Shown piece by piece: positions 40,283-50,141 of a DNA stretch of 64,000 bases. A program made the position numbers and the translations under genes. This DNA comes from Colwellia psychrerythraea 34H (GTDB lineage: Bacteria > Pseudomonadota > Gammaproteobacteria > Enterobacterales > Alteromonadaceae). The notes under the pieces were generated by a model. It ran no database searches and had not been told where the DNA came from. It saw nothing but the letters and a program-made list of their open reading frames with translations. The stretch covers positions 1,674,001-1,738,000 of the forward strand of contig NC_003910.7 of the NCBI RefSeq assembly GCF_000012325.1, given 5' to 3'. The stretch's first letter is position 1, and every line of letters begins with the position of its first letter.

Positions 40283-42325
40283 CTATTTAGCACTAGGCAA
40301 GGTGCCAGGTATCAATTCAAAATCTATACTGAAAGTAGTCAACATGTTTTTCAGTTCGTCATAAGGCTTTTTATTGCCTTTTAACTTTGCTTTACCTGCC
40401 TTAATTTTATCATCAAGGGTTGCCATGCCCATCATCACATCATTAAGTTCAGTGCGATTCATGGTTATGGTTAGGTCAGCTTTTGGCGACTGAATACCTT
40501 CAATATTGGTTAGAGCAGAATTGCTGAGTTCAACCAAGTATTTCTCATCATTATCTGGAGTAACAAAGTTAATGGTGAAATGCTTACCTTCCGTTTTACT
40601 AACGTCTAAACGTACGGCTAAAAAGTCCAACCATAACGCGGTAGACATACCACGAATTACATCAGGTCCAGCCGCTGAGGGGGATGCACCGCTTGGCATA
40701 CCATGGCGTAATTCGTAAGCTGCAGCTAGGAAGCTGTTGCGAACGCTCGGGCTCTCTTTTTGATAACCTATTTGTTCATATACGTCGGCCAGTAAATCTT
40801 TTGCAGGCTGGTTGTTAGGTTCGGCATAAACTAACTTATTTAGAATTTCGATGGCGTGAAAATATTTCCCCTGATCATGCAGCTCTTTACCTTTCTTCAT
40901 TATTTTCTTAGCACCACCCATCATTTCAACATACAAGGGAGATGAGTCTTCAGGAGACAAAGGCATCAATGTCGCAGGATTAGCATCCCAATAGCCTAAG
41001 TAACGGTTAATAACCGCACGGCTATTATGTTCTTCAGAGCCATGGTAGCTATGTGCTGACCATTGGTTACGTAAGCTATCAGGCAATTTATAAACATTGT
41101 GAACTTGGTTAACCGTTACACCTTCGTTAGCCAAATGCAAAACTTGGTTATTTAGGTGGGCATAAGTATCACGTTGGGTACGCATAACTTCCTGAATACG
41201 CTCATTTCCCCAGCGTGGCCAACTGTGTGATGCAAACATAACATCAGCATCTTGGCCAAACTTGTATAGTGCTACATTGATTTGTTTTGACCATTCCAGT
41301 GCATCACGCACTAATGCCCCACGTAGAGTATAAATATTATGAATGGTGCCTGTGATGTTTTCGGCTGCCCAGAACGCTTTCATCTCTGGGAACCAGGTAT
41401 TCATTTCGGCTGGTGCTTCGGTGCCAGGGGTATTTTGGAAGACCATTTTGATACCATCAACGGTCATGGTCTCAAAGTCTTTTTCAATAATGACATTCGG
41501 CGCAAGCAAGCCAGCATTGCCGCTTGCAATGTTTTTACCAATGGATTGATCAACATGACCAAATGGACTGCGGGGCAGAAGAGCACCATATTGAAAGAAT
41601 AATCGTCGAGTCATGGCATTACCGGCCATTACGTTCTCGGAAACTGCATGATGCATAAAACCTGTTGATGCAATAACTTTTACCTTACCGCTTTTAACAT
41701 CGGCTTCATCAACAACACCACGAGCGCCACCAAAATGGTCTCCATGAGAGTGAGAATAAACAACGGCAACAACAGGTCTTTCGCCAAGTTGTTCATTAAT
41801 GAATTTAAGCGCGGCTGAAGCCGTTTCTTTAGTCGTTAGTGGATCAAAAATAATCCAGCCGGTATCACCTTTAATAAAACTAATATTGGCTAGATCATAA
41901 CCACGTACTTGGTATATTTTCCCAGGCAATACTTCATACAAGCCATAGGCCATATTAAGCGTAGCTTGACGCTGTAGTGAAGGGTGCATGCTGTCGAAGT
42001 TCTGGCCCTCTTTAAGTAGAAACTCATAACTTCCCATGTCCCATGCTACGTGACCAGCTTCTGCCATAATCTGTTTATATTTTGGCGCAGCAATAAAGCC
42101 TCTTTTTGCTTCTTCAAAATCACGTTTGTCTTCAAAGGGTAGACTTTTACGCTGTCCCTCTTGTAATTCAATGGTGAATTTTGATGGCATTTTACCTTTT
42201 ACATCAAAATGCTTACTTGGATCGCTTGTTTTTATTTCTCCGCTACTGCTTGCGGCAAAGGCGGTGGAAAACGTTCCACTAATAAAGACGGAAGTCATTG
42301 TTATACAAACTAATTTTCTAATCAT
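40283..42325 (-). CDS. Alkyl sulfatase (BDS1/SdsA-type metallo-hydrolase)
   Basis: 680 residues with a signal peptide (ITMTSVFISGTFSTAFA). The metallo-beta-lactamase core has VVYSHSHGDHFGGARG, the metal-binding motif, and further ligands in ASTGFMHHAVSENVMAGNAM and MFASHSWPRWG. The dimerisation region (NRYLGYWDANPATLMPLSPE) and the C-terminal SCP2-like domain (DLTITMNRTELNDVMMGM) are both present. It cleaves primary alkyl sulfates such as SDS to alcohol and sulfate in the periplasm. The genes that follow on the same strand are also detoxification-type enzymes, but spacing of 275 bp suggests separate promoters. Confidence 0.92.
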   Translation of the reverse strand: MIRKLVCITMTSVFISGTFSTAFAASSSGEIKTSDPSKHFDVKGKMPSKFTIELQEGQRKSLPFEDKRDFEEAKRGFIAAPKYKQIMAEAGHVAWDMGSYEFLLKEGQNFDSMHPSLQRQATLNMAYGLYEVLPGKIYQVRGYDLANISFIKGDTGWIIFDPLTTKETASAALKFINEQLGERPVVAVVYSHSHGDHFGGARGVVDEADVKSGKVKVIASTGFMHHAVSENVMAGNAMTRRLFFQYGALLPRSPFGHVDQSIGKNIASGNAGLLAPNVIIEKDFETMTVDGIKMVFQNTPGTEAPAEMNTWFPEMKAFWAAENITGTIHNIYTLRGALVRDALEWSKQINVALYKFGQDADVMFASHSWPRWGNERIQEVMRTQRDTYAHLNNQVLHLANEGVTVNQVHNVYKLPDSLRNQWSAHSYHGSEEHNSRAVINRYLGYWDANPATLMPLSPEDSSPLYVEMMGGAKKIMKKGKELHDQGKYFHAIEILNKLVYAEPNNQPAKDLLADVYEQIGYQKESPSVRNSFLAAAYELRHGMPSGASPSAAGPDVIRGMSTALWLDFLAVRLDVSKTEGKHFTINFVTPDNDEKYLVELSNSALTNIEGIQSPKADLTITMNRTELNDVMMGMATLDDKIKAGKAKLKGNKKPYDELKNMLTTFSIDFELIPGTLPSAK

Positions 42326-42599
42326 GTATTTATCTCCATATTGATGACTAAATTCAGTTAATACTTAAAGACAGGTAAAAACTGTTTGCTAAAATTTTGG
42401 TGTCGTGAACAAATAATTCTTTTAAAATCCTTATATATCAGTTTGTAGCGATCATTTTTAATGTGTTATTTACATAGTAATACTCTAACACTGGTGAATT
42501 TATATAGATGATAATTACTGTCCAATCAATAGATTTCAAAGTCTTCTTTGATTTAAAATAATAAAGACACACTATTTAATAAGACAAAAATGCTTAGCA

Positions 42600-43502
42600 T
42601 TACCAGCCCATATGATAAAAAGCCCATATGCGTTCAATATTCATTGGTAGCCATTGTTGGTAATATTGCCAGTTTTCGTACTTAGGTAATTTAACCTGTT
42701 TTCTTAAGGCATCAGGACTGTGGACTCCAGCATCCATTGCTTTTTTAACTGCAGTCATTAAGTCTTCTATGTAAACGCGTTGCTCTTTTATTACGGAGGC
42801 AGGGTCAATGGCGGGTTCACTTTCTGGGCCATGAGCAGAGATAACATAATCAACATCCATTCTTTCAATTTCTTTTAAAGAACGAACCCACTCGTCAGGC
42901 CAAAAATCTGGCATGCCTCTAAAGGCAACTCTGCGTGGCGTTACAATATCTGTGACAAAAAGAATTTTTTCTTCAGGGAATCGCATCACAATAAGGCTAT
43001 CACCATGATTAGGTCCAAAGTAAGATAGCTCAATGGTACGTTTACCTAACTTCACTGTGTAGTTATCGTCAAAAACAATATCAGGAGTTGGCAATACAGG
43101 ACTAGGGTGGTCTTCAAGCTGCTTTAACATATTTTTGTGGCCAATATATTTTGCGCCTTCTGCTTTAAATACATTACCACCAGAGACATGGTCATGATGA
43201 TTATGGCTATAAATAACAAACTTAACTGGCTTATCTGTTATCTTTCGAATTTCACTCTGCATTAACTTCGCAGCCTTCGGGTTTAGGGGATCTGAAATAA
43301 TCACGCCATCATCAGTTACCACAAAAAAATTACGATAAACCCACCAACGAAATACGTATATGCCGTTACCGACATGCTTAACACTGTGGCCAAATGTTTT
43401 ACCCCCCATAGGCTCTTGTGTTGGAAATGTTGACGATGCCATGACAAGTGAAGAGATGAGCAAGCCAACGATTAACGTGACCTTTTGCAATATTGTTCTC
43501 AT
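42600..43502 (-). CDS. Periplasmic metallo-beta-lactamase-fold hydrolase
   Basis: 300 residues with a signal peptide (KVTLIVGLLISSLVMAS). Metal motif VIYSHNHHDHVSGG, further ligands GPNHGDSLI, and VTDIVTPRRVAFR, then SAHGPES. Resembles the quinoprotein-relay/SoxH-like group of secreted MBL hydrolases; the substrate is unknown. It lies 31 bases after the GST gene on the same strand, so the two are probably co-transcribed. Confidence 0.85.
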   Translation of the reverse strand: MRTILQKVTLIVGLLISSLVMASSTFPTQEPMGGKTFGHSVKHVGNGIYVFRWWVYRNFFVVTDDGVIISDPLNPKAAKLMQSEIRKITDKPVKFVIYSHNHHDHVSGGNVFKAEGAKYIGHKNMLKQLEDHPSPVLPTPDIVFDDNYTVKLGKRTIELSYFGPNHGDSLIVMRFPEEKILFVTDIVTPRRVAFRGMPDFWPDEWVRSLKEIERMDVDYVISAHGPESEPAIDPASVIKEQRVYIEDLMTAVKKAMDAGVHSPDALRKQVKLPKYENWQYYQQWLPMNIERIWAFYHMGW

Positions 43503-43533
43503 AAACTATTCCTTTAAAAATTAATGTAGATCT

Positions 43534-44301
43534 TTATTTGCTCCACCAGTGACTCTGAACTTGAGCAAGTGTGTAACTTTTTCGTTGTTGCATTCTTAAG
43601 TAGTAGGATGCGAGGCGTGGAAATATATTTTTATCTAACCAGCTGCTATAACCCAATAAATCAAACCTTGAGAGTGCTACCGTCCAAATAACATCAGCTA
43701 CGGTGTAGGTATTACCCAGCAGAAAATCATTATCTTGCAATTGTTTTTCAACAAAGATAATTGCTTCTAATGCGTTGTTTTCAACTGTTTCGATATATTG
43801 TTTATCAACTCGAAATTTCTTAGTCTTTTCTGAGCGATTAGCACATACAACATAGTTAGCGCTAAGTTTAGGATGTTTTTCAGACATCAATAATGTTTTT
43901 TGTATTCTTTCATTCAATATTTCTTCAGATTTTTCCATCGATGGATGTCGGGCATAACTGAGAATATGCAGATCAATATCATCAGCTAAATCAATTAATT
44001 GATCCATTAATGGCCTATCACTTTCATCTTTGGGGAGCAAAGCGTTTCCTTCGGATAACGAAGCAATTGCCCGAATAATATGAGCAGAGTCAGTCAATAC
44101 TTTTGTGGTTCCGTTTCTAAACTCTACTGTGGGAATTACTCCTTTTGGATTAAGTTTCAAATACCAAGGTTCAAGCTGCTCTTGCTTTTGTACAATATCG
44201 ATAACACGTCCCGACCAAGCAAGTCCCTTTTCTTCGAGTGCCAGTCTCACTTTCATTGAGCATACCGATAAAGGATGATGGTAAAGCATGAATGATGTCA
44301 T
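43534..44301 (-). CDS. Glutathione S-transferase family protein
   Basis: 255 residues. The N-terminal thioredoxin-like domain is typical: LYHHPLSVCSMKVRLALEEKGL, KLNPKGVIPTVE and VLTDSAHIIRAIAS. The C-terminal helical domain (FLLGNTYTVADVIWTVALSRFDLLG) is also complete. Zeta- or maleylacetoacetate-type relatives use glutathione to detoxify electrophiles. First gene of a pair with the downstream MBL hydrolase; divergent from the LysR gene at 44675, which may regulate it. Confidence 0.88.
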   Translation of the reverse strand: MTSFMLYHHPLSVCSMKVRLALEEKGLAWSGRVIDIVQKQEQLEPWYLKLNPKGVIPTVEFRNGTTKVLTDSAHIIRAIASLSEGNALLPKDESDRPLMDQLIDLADDIDLHILSYARHPSMEKSEEILNERIQKTLLMSEKHPKLSANYVVCANRSEKTKKFRVDKQYIETVENNALEAIIFVEKQLQDNDFLLGNTYTVADVIWTVALSRFDLLGYSSWLDKNIFPRLASYYLRMQQRKSYTLAQVQSHWWSK

Positions 44302-44370
44302 TGTGTTAGCTCCCGTAGAGTTAAATTTGAATAACCGTTAATAGTCTAATTAAACAACGATAAACTGCTT

Positions 44371-44520
44371 TTATACGCGTGTCGGCAACATACGTGGCAA
44401 TACATCGGCTTCAGGCTTATCTAGAAAACGATGTTTTAGTGCGCCGGTAACATGCGCAAATAATGCTGCAATAAGTTTATAAACCAGTAAAAAATGCGCT
44501 TTTTTGGCTAATAGTCCCAT
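44371..44520 (-). pseudogene. Remnant of a cytochrome b561 gene (C-terminal part)
   Basis: A 49-codon minus-strand frame reads AHFLLVYKLIAALFAHVTG, then ALKHRFLDKPEADVLPRMLP, the conserved last helix and heme-ligand region of prokaryotic cytochrome b561 (YceJ-like). A full gene is about 180 codons and no upstream part is present between 44521 and 44675, so this is a 3' remnant. The short frame begins with ATG at 44520 but has no ribosome-binding site. Confidence 0.75.
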
Positions 44521-44674
44521 TTCTAGTGTTCATCACTACCTTTTTAATCATATTACTGACAATTAATGTCGTCTCTAACGAGTTGTACCTAATTTCTTAA
44601 CCACAGCTTATTGTAATTTTTGATAGTGATATATATGCTGGTGGTCAACTTATTGTTTACTCACAGGTTCTAAT

Positions 44675-45562
44675 GTGAATATTTTAACATTGATGGAAAC
44701 TTTCTCTGCGGTTGTAGAGGCAGGAAGTTTTACTGGGGCAGCTGAAAAGCTTGGACTCTCTAAATCATTTGTCAGCAAACAAGTCTCAACATTAGAAGTA
44801 GAGCTAGGGTGCCGTTTGCTTTATCGCACCACGCGAACATTGAGCTTGTCTGATGAAGGTAGCCAATTCTATAACCACTGTAAGATAATTATGGCTGAAG
44901 CAGAGAATGCTCGTGCTGAAGTTATGGATAGACAAGGAGCACCTCGGGGGAAAATTAGAATGACAATCCCACAGAGTCTTATCATTTCAGGTTTTGGTCA
45001 GCTACTAATCGACTTTCAACTTCAATACCCTGAAATAAAACTAGAGGTCATTGCTAGTGGCCGTATTGAAGATTTAGTAAAAGAAGGGATAGATATTGCG
45101 CTAAGAGTAGGGCAACTTGAAGACTCAAGTCTTATATCTCGTCGATTAATGGACTGCACCTTTCAGGTTGTTGCTTCATCTGACTATATCAAAAAGTGGG
45201 GAGAACCTTTTCAACCGGCAGATTTGATGCAGCACAACTGTTTAATTTATGGCGATTCTAAAATAAATAAAGGTTGGCCATTTCGTTCTCCTAGCGGTGA
45301 ATCAATTACTGTTAAAGCCAAAGGAAATTTTATAAGTAATGATGGTGGTTTGGTTGTTGAGGGCATGCTCAATGGGTTAGGTATTGGTTTTGGGCCAAGC
45401 TTTTTGTTCAATGAGCACGTAGAAAAAGGTCGATTAAAATTATTACTTAGCGATTACTATCAACCCCCCACTGCTATTTCTGCCCTATACCCGCTAAATC
45501 GAAACCTATCACGAAGGATTAGACTATTAATCGATTATTTATCTGAGCGATTATCTGTATAA
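44675..45562 (+). CDS. LysR-family transcriptional regulator
   Basis: 295 residues. N-terminal HTH: METFSAVVEAGSFTGAAEKLGLSKSFVSKQVSTLEVELGCRLLYRTTRTLSLSD in shortened form; then the substrate-binding domain with the TIPQSLIISGFGQLL and GIDIALRVGQLEDSSL blocks. It is divergent from the GST/MBL pair, with the b561 remnant between, so it probably controls that pair. A decayed copy of its 5' end lies at 46230-46420. Confidence 0.92.
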   Translation: MNILTLMETFSAVVEAGSFTGAAEKLGLSKSFVSKQVSTLEVELGCRLLYRTTRTLSLSDEGSQFYNHCKIIMAEAENARAEVMDRQGAPRGKIRMTIPQSLIISGFGQLLIDFQLQYPEIKLEVIASGRIEDLVKEGIDIALRVGQLEDSSLISRRLMDCTFQVVASSDYIKKWGEPFQPADLMQHNCLIYGDSKINKGWPFRSPSGESITVKAKGNFISNDGGLVVEGMLNGLGIGFGPSFLFNEHVEKGRLKLLLSDYYQPPTAISALYPLNRNLSRRIRLLIDYLSERLSV

Positions 45563-45787
45563 TTTTATGTATGAAGTTCTCTAAGGATACCTATTATTTA
45601 TAGTGCCCAACTTCATTTTTATCGCACTTTTTAGTGCCGAACGTTGGCGGCTAATCCTAAAAACATTTTTTACCTAAAGTATCAATGACAGTCGGAGAAT
45701 AAAAGAGAGGGATATAAGCCACCATTAACGCAATTTATTAATGGCGGCAAAACACGAAATAAGCCTTGAGGCTATCCTAACCTTAGA

Positions 45788-46180
45788 TTAATACTGCTTT
45801 AACCAAAGTACGCCAGCTAGTCTTAATTGGTAGCTTGCTACGTTATTTTTAACTAAAGGCATTGTATCTAGCACGCTTTTAGCTTCTTCCTCAGTTTTAG
45901 CTTTGATAAAGAACATCACTTTGCCTACATCGCCTTTATGAACACTAACTTCGTCTTTTTTGTTATCTAGGTAGACGTTTTCTAATATGCCTTCGCCCCA
46001 TAACTTTAACATTTTAGTCATTTGTTCGTTAATCGTATGCTGAAAAAGTCTAGTATCATTCGTTTCAATCGTCCATGTGACAGCATAGGTATTACGCATA
46101 TCAGCTTCGCTTGCGTGTATTGATGTCATTGAAAAAAGACTCAATAAAACAAGTGAATAAGTAAGTAGTAGTTTTTTCAT
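45788..46180 (-). CDS. Secreted YciI/muconolactone-isomerase-like protein
   Basis: 130 residues with a signal peptide (LLLTYSLVLLSLFSMTSIHA). The mature part is a ferredoxin-like dimeric barrel: RNTYAVTWTIETNDTRLFQH, GEGILENVYLD, GKVMFFIKAKTEEEAKSVLDTMPLV. Related cytoplasmic domains are muconolactone isomerase and YciI; a periplasmic version has no assigned role. It is flanked by LysR gene 44675 and a decayed LysR copy, suggesting a duplicated regulator-target block. Confidence 0.7.
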   Translation of the reverse strand: MKKLLLTYSLVLLSLFSMTSIHASEADMRNTYAVTWTIETNDTRLFQHTINEQMTKMLKLWGEGILENVYLDNKKDEVSVHKGDVGKVMFFIKAKTEEEAKSVLDTMPLVKNNVASYQLRLAGVLWLKQY

Positions 46181-46229
46181 AAAAAATGTCCTTAGATAAA
46201 AATTAATGGTGATTGCTCTCCTTACTAAT

Positions 46230-46420
46230 TTTATTGTATTTTAAGTAGCTGATATATACGCTAATCGTCAACTCATTGTTCACTCACAGGGGGGAATGTG
46301 AGTATTTTTTAACTCTTATGGAAAACTTTATCGACGTTGTCGGGATTGGGAATCTACTACTGCGGCATGGAGTGTCGGGGGGAACTAAATCATTTCCTAG
46401 ATCTAGTGGCTAAGTGGTTC
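46230..46420 (+). pseudogene. Decayed 5' fragment of a LysR gene
   Basis: Matches the region 44610-44780 around the start of the intact LysR gene: GATATATACGCTAAT-GTCAACT-ATTGTT-ACTCACAGG, AATGTGAGTATTTT, ATGGAAAACTTTATCGACGTTGT and CTAAATCATTT. Frameshifts and stops destroy the frame after about 20 codons and the rest of the gene is gone. It lies beside the YciI-like gene as the intact copy lies beside GST. Confidence 0.7.
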
Positions 46421-46904
46421 GGGTCATTGGTTTATATATCCTACCTCGCAATAGGTGGGAAAGCGCTTTAGAGGTAATACTCTTTTTTATAACTATTGAT
46501 AAAAACTTGGTGGCAGTGCGGAGTATATATTAAGATGAATTCAGGTCTAAATTAGGTCGTTTTTGTGGCAAAAGTGATCATGTTTCGATAGTGCTCTTTG
46601 CAAACAGTTTGACTCTCCTTAGGGTTTGGCTAACTCTCAGCAATAGAGCTGGAATAAATTTCAAATTCTTGTGGAATTATGAGTCACAAAGCACATTAAA
46701 AAATATGCTCACTTTGTGCGAACGAAAGAGGTTATCCTCAATTGTTCTATTTTCTAATGTAATGGTTAGCCATGATGCTCATAAGTATTAATAACATTCC
46801 TTGAGCATATTTTATGTGTTTTTGATTAAGTTAAAAATCTACTATCCTGATGTTTTACTTAATAATTCAGTGCAGTAATTTCATCGTGATTTATGATATT
46901 AAAT
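46421..46904. other. Gene-free region with a short dispersed repeat
   Basis: No gene I can support. Bases 46551-46598 (AATTAGGTCG, TTTGTGGCAAAAGTGATCATG, TTCGATAGTG) resemble 5775-5825 and the middle of the punctuating units (24425-24460), a fragment of that repeat far from any cassette. A 66-codon frame in this stretch has no ribosome-binding site or family likeness. Confidence 0.4.
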
Positions 46905-47801
46905 TCATAAATTATGGAAATGATTGCAAAGTAATTGATGAAACCTAGTTAAATGAACCGGCTTTTCTCTTTGATATGCGTGTAATGTATGTACAGGCCA
47001 CACAGGGCCGGTAAATTGCTCCATTATGTGAACCAGTTCTCCTGACTTTATAAGAGGTTTTGCTACGTTGTCAGGTAAGAGCACGAGACCCAAATGCCGA
47101 AGTGCCATAGCTAGTGCAGTAGAAAAAGTGTTTACCTTTGAAAATTGTGTAAGCTCAATCGTTACTTTCTCTTTATTCGTACTATTGTAAACTGACATTT
47201 TTTGTTTTTGCCAGCTGGTAGAAATCCATTTTAATTGTGCTAAATCTGATAATTTTTGAGGCGTAAAGTTTTTATTTAAATACAGTGGAGTAGCGCAAAA
47301 TATTTCAGTGATAGTACCTATAGGTAGGGCGCGATAACTACTATCAGGTAAATCGCCGGCATGAATAGCAACATCTAAATTATTTTCAACTAAATCTAAG
47401 CTACTATCACTCACAATAATCTCAGGCTCAATTCCTGGGTATTCAATACATAATTGTTCAATGGCCGGCATCACCACGTTACTTTCTAAAGAATGTGGCA
47501 AGGTAATAGCAAATCGACCTCTTGGGTTCTCTTCAGCATTCACTATATCTTTGAAAATCAAATCTACCTGATCTTTTAATACCTGACATCTAGATAACAA
47601 TTTTTGTCCTAAAGCCGTAGTTGATACTCCTCTGGTAGTACGGTTTAACACACGAATATCCATATCAGCTTCGAGTGATTTTATTTGTTGGCTTACGGCT
47701 GATTTCGTAATGCCTAATTGTTTTGCAGCGCCAGTAAATGAACCTTGTTGCACTACTTCAGCAAATATTATTAATCGAGATAGCTGTTTTATATTGTCCA
47801 T
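46905..47801 (-). CDS. LysR-family transcriptional regulator
   Basis: 298 residues. HTH: IFAEVVQQGSFTGAAKQLGITKSAVSQQIKSLE with VLNRTTRGVSTT, then a substrate-binding domain (FAITLPHSLESNVVMPAIEQL, LDVAIHAGDLPDSSYRA). Similar in style to regulators of oxidative-stress or quinone-response genes. Divergent from the DUF1330-CMD pair at 47919 across 117 bases, which it most likely controls. Confidence 0.9.
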   Translation of the reverse strand: MDNIKQLSRLIIFAEVVQQGSFTGAAKQLGITKSAVSQQIKSLEADMDIRVLNRTTRGVSTTALGQKLLSRCQVLKDQVDLIFKDIVNAEENPRGRFAITLPHSLESNVVMPAIEQLCIEYPGIEPEIIVSDSSLDLVENNLDVAIHAGDLPDSSYRALPIGTITEIFCATPLYLNKNFTPQKLSDLAQLKWISTSWQKQKMSVYNSTNKEKVTIELTQFSKVNTFSTALAMALRHLGLVLLPDNVAKPLIKSGELVHIMEQFTGPVWPVHTLHAYQREKPVHLTRFHQLLCNHFHNL

Positions 47802-47918
47802 AAATACTACACAGTGAGTTCATTGTTTCGGTATTGTATAGATTGGTTTGCCTCCATACAATGAACTTATCAACTGAATCACACCGGTTTAGTTAAAAAT
47901 TAACCAAAGGACAAAATC

Positions 47919-48197
47919 ATGACTGCTTATATTATTGTTGGATTAACACCAAAAGATGCGGAAAAATTACAGCAATATGGTGCAAGGGTAGCCTCTACAC
48001 TTGCCAAGTATTCTGGTGAAGTTTTAGTTAAAGGAAGCGTTGAGCAATTACACGGGAAATTTGAGCATAAAGCACAGGTGATTTTAGAGTTTCCTTCAAG
48101 AGAGGATGCTTATAACTGGTATCACTCAGAGGAGTATCAGGCACTTATTTCAACACGAGATCTAGGGATGGACTCGCAATTTCAATTAATTGGCTAA
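47919..48197 (+). CDS. DUF1330-family protein
   Basis: 92 residues, a complete single-domain DUF1330: TAYIIVGLTPKDAEKLQQY, then VLVKGSVEQLHGKFEHKAQVILEFPSREDAYNWYHSEEYQALI, shown here in shortened blocks (GEVLVKG, FPSREDAYNWYHSEEY). A dimeric alpha-beta barrel fold; function unknown, often beside oxidoreductases. AAAGGA lies 7 bases before the ATG. In an operon with the CMD gene 55 bases on. Confidence 0.88.
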   Translation: MTAYIIVGLTPKDAEKLQQYGARVASTLAKYSGEVLVKGSVEQLHGKFEHKAQVILEFPSREDAYNWYHSEEYQALISTRDLGMDSQFQLIG

Positions 48198-48252
48198 GTT
48201 TATTTAAGCATTATTATTTTCCATAAATTAACCCTCTACAGGAATTATTAGC

Positions 48253-48798
48253 ATGAATTTTAAATTACATACGCAAGAATCATCCCCAGAAGAAAGTAAA
48301 GCACAGTTAGACTCTTCATTAAAATCCTTTGGCATGATACCTAATTTACATGCGGTAATGGCAGAAGCACCGAACGTTTTGAAAGCATACAAATTACTGC
48401 ATGATTTGTTTCAAAAGACGAGTTTTGATAATGAAGAACTAACCGTTATTTGGCAAACGATTAACGTAGAAAATGATTGTCATTATTGTGTGCCTGCACA
48501 CACAGGCATTGCAAAAATGATGGGTATTGATGATGAAATTACTGAGGCATTAAGAAATAGCACTACATTGCCGACTCAAAAATTACAGGTACTACATGAA
48601 ACCACGCTAGCTTTAGTGCGCGATAGGGGGCGTCCAGATCCCACGATAATCTCTTCATTTTATCAAGTAGGCTATGAAAACCGTCAATTGTTAGAAATAG
48701 TGCTAGGCATTTCTCAAAAAATAATGAGTAACTATATAAATCATTTATCCGAAACGCCTATAGATGAAGCTTTTAAAGAGTTCGCTTGGTCAAAGTGA
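48253..48798 (+). CDS. Carboxymuconolactone decarboxylase / AhpD-like protein
   Basis: 181 residues. The CMD/AhpD redox motif is present: NVENDCHYCVPAHTGIAKMMG with the C-x-x-C pair and downstream His. The N-terminus (SSLKSFGMIPNLHAVMAEAPNVLKAY) is the typical helical arm. AhpD-like proteins pass electrons to peroxidases or reduce hydroperoxides; this suggests a thiol-redox role. Co-transcribed with the DUF1330 gene, both probably under the divergent LysR. Confidence 0.88.
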   Translation: MNFKLHTQESSPEESKAQLDSSLKSFGMIPNLHAVMAEAPNVLKAYKLLHDLFQKTSFDNEELTVIWQTINVENDCHYCVPAHTGIAKMMGIDDEITEALRNSTTLPTQKLQVLHETTLALVRDRGRPDPTIISSFYQVGYENRQLLEIVLGISQKIMSNYINHLSETPIDEAFKEFAWSK

Positions 48799-49063
48799 TT
48801 TATTAGCGTTAGCGATATAAGCTCTATTTCGAATCAAGATTAACTTTAAGGTGCTCAATTCTGCTCTGTGGCAAAAGAGAGCACCTTAAAAACATGACTC
48901 AAGCACTCTACATTAGTGACCAAAATTACTGCACCACTACAGTTGAACTCCTGAATTATTTTGTTAAAAAAATAAAGCAAGCACTGCGCGCAAGGCCATA
49001 AATTGTAGGTGAAAATACTTTGATAAAGTGAGTATATTTTGGGGTAATATTAAGTCTAGATTG

Positions 49064-49963
49064 TTAGGGTTTATCATTTTGTTCAACTATCAATTCTTGA
49101 GAAACCGCATCAATACCTGCTTTGATAAAAGAGCTTAATTGAAATTCAGGGTAATTCGCCATCATCAATTGCTCGAATGATTGCTTTTGTGTGTCATTTA
49201 ATAATTGGTTACCCCTAATTATTGCAAGAAGATTAGATCTATAATGACTAATGTAGTCAATTTGTCTTTGAACTAATTGATGTGTGTCTCCTGGATCACC
49301 ATGACCAGTAAACAGCAGCTTAACATCAGCTATTTCGGTTAGTAACTTCTGCAATACCTTCAACCATTGTGCACTATTACCATCATTCATAAATCCGTGC
49401 ATGTTGTTGAAAACTACGTCTCCTACAAAAATAACCGACCGTTTTTCACCCAATGTAAAAAATAAGTCACTGCTAGATTCCGCAGCTCCCAGATCTCTGA
49501 AACTATAATCTAGGCCATCTAAATTGACTACTTCACTATCTATAACTAATTGGTTCGGTAGTATTTTATGCTCCGGCCAATCTTGACCAAAATATGGCTT
49601 CCACTTTACTTCTTTTGAATCAACGGTGTCTTGGATGCAGTCCCTTATTCCCTTGGTACTAATGATTGGAACTTCTTTAAAACCAGTAATAATCTCGGTG
49701 CCATTATAATGATCAGGATGCCCGTGAGTAATAATAACCGCAATTAATGGTTTATTAATGTTATCCATATATTGTCGCAATAATATAGCATCAGAATTAA
49801 CCATTAGAGTATCAACAACAACGATGGAATTCTTCGTTTCTATAATATATGCATTAGTAAAAAATGTACGCTCGTTTGATGTCAGCATATGAATAACATA
49901 CCCTTCATCATCATAAGCATAGTGGCAGTATTTCAATTTACTTTTTAGTTTTATAACGCTCAT
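49064..49963 (-). CDS. Metallo-beta-lactamase-fold hydrolase
   Basis: 299 residues without a signal peptide. Metal motif VIITHGHPDHYNGTE, then FVGDVVFNNMHGFMN and LFTGHGDPGD provide the remaining ligands. A glyoxalase II/quinolone-lactonase-like hydrolase of unknown substrate. ATG 49963 has AGGAAA 5 bases upstream; a TTG lies one codon earlier. It lies 178 bases after the DOPA dioxygenase gene on the same strand. Confidence 0.85.
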   Translation of the reverse strand: MSVIKLKSKLKYCHYAYDDEGYVIHMLTSNERTFFTNAYIIETKNSIVVVDTLMVNSDAILLRQYMDNINKPLIAVIITHGHPDHYNGTEIITGFKEVPIISTKGIRDCIQDTVDSKEVKWKPYFGQDWPEHKILPNQLVIDSEVVNLDGLDYSFRDLGAAESSSDLFFTLGEKRSVIFVGDVVFNNMHGFMNDGNSAQWLKVLQKLLTEIADVKLLFTGHGDPGDTHQLVQRQIDYISHYRSNLLAIIRGNQLLNDTQKQSFEQLMMANYPEFQLSSFIKAGIDAVSQELIVEQNDKP

Positions 49964-50141
49964 CAAATTTCCTATTATTCATGCACGTTGGCACTGTCTT
50001 GGTTAATAAAATGTTCAATAAATACCGCCTACAACAATGTGATTGTCCAATAACTAACACTGATTAATAGAGCAATAAAAATCATTACTACGAACTATAC
50101 AAATTTAGACACATGCCTTTATTGAATAATCTACGAGTTAG

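Noticed and set aside
46591..46791. 66-codon frame
   Set aside because: No ribosome-binding site, unusual composition, and it overlaps a dispersed repeat fragment.
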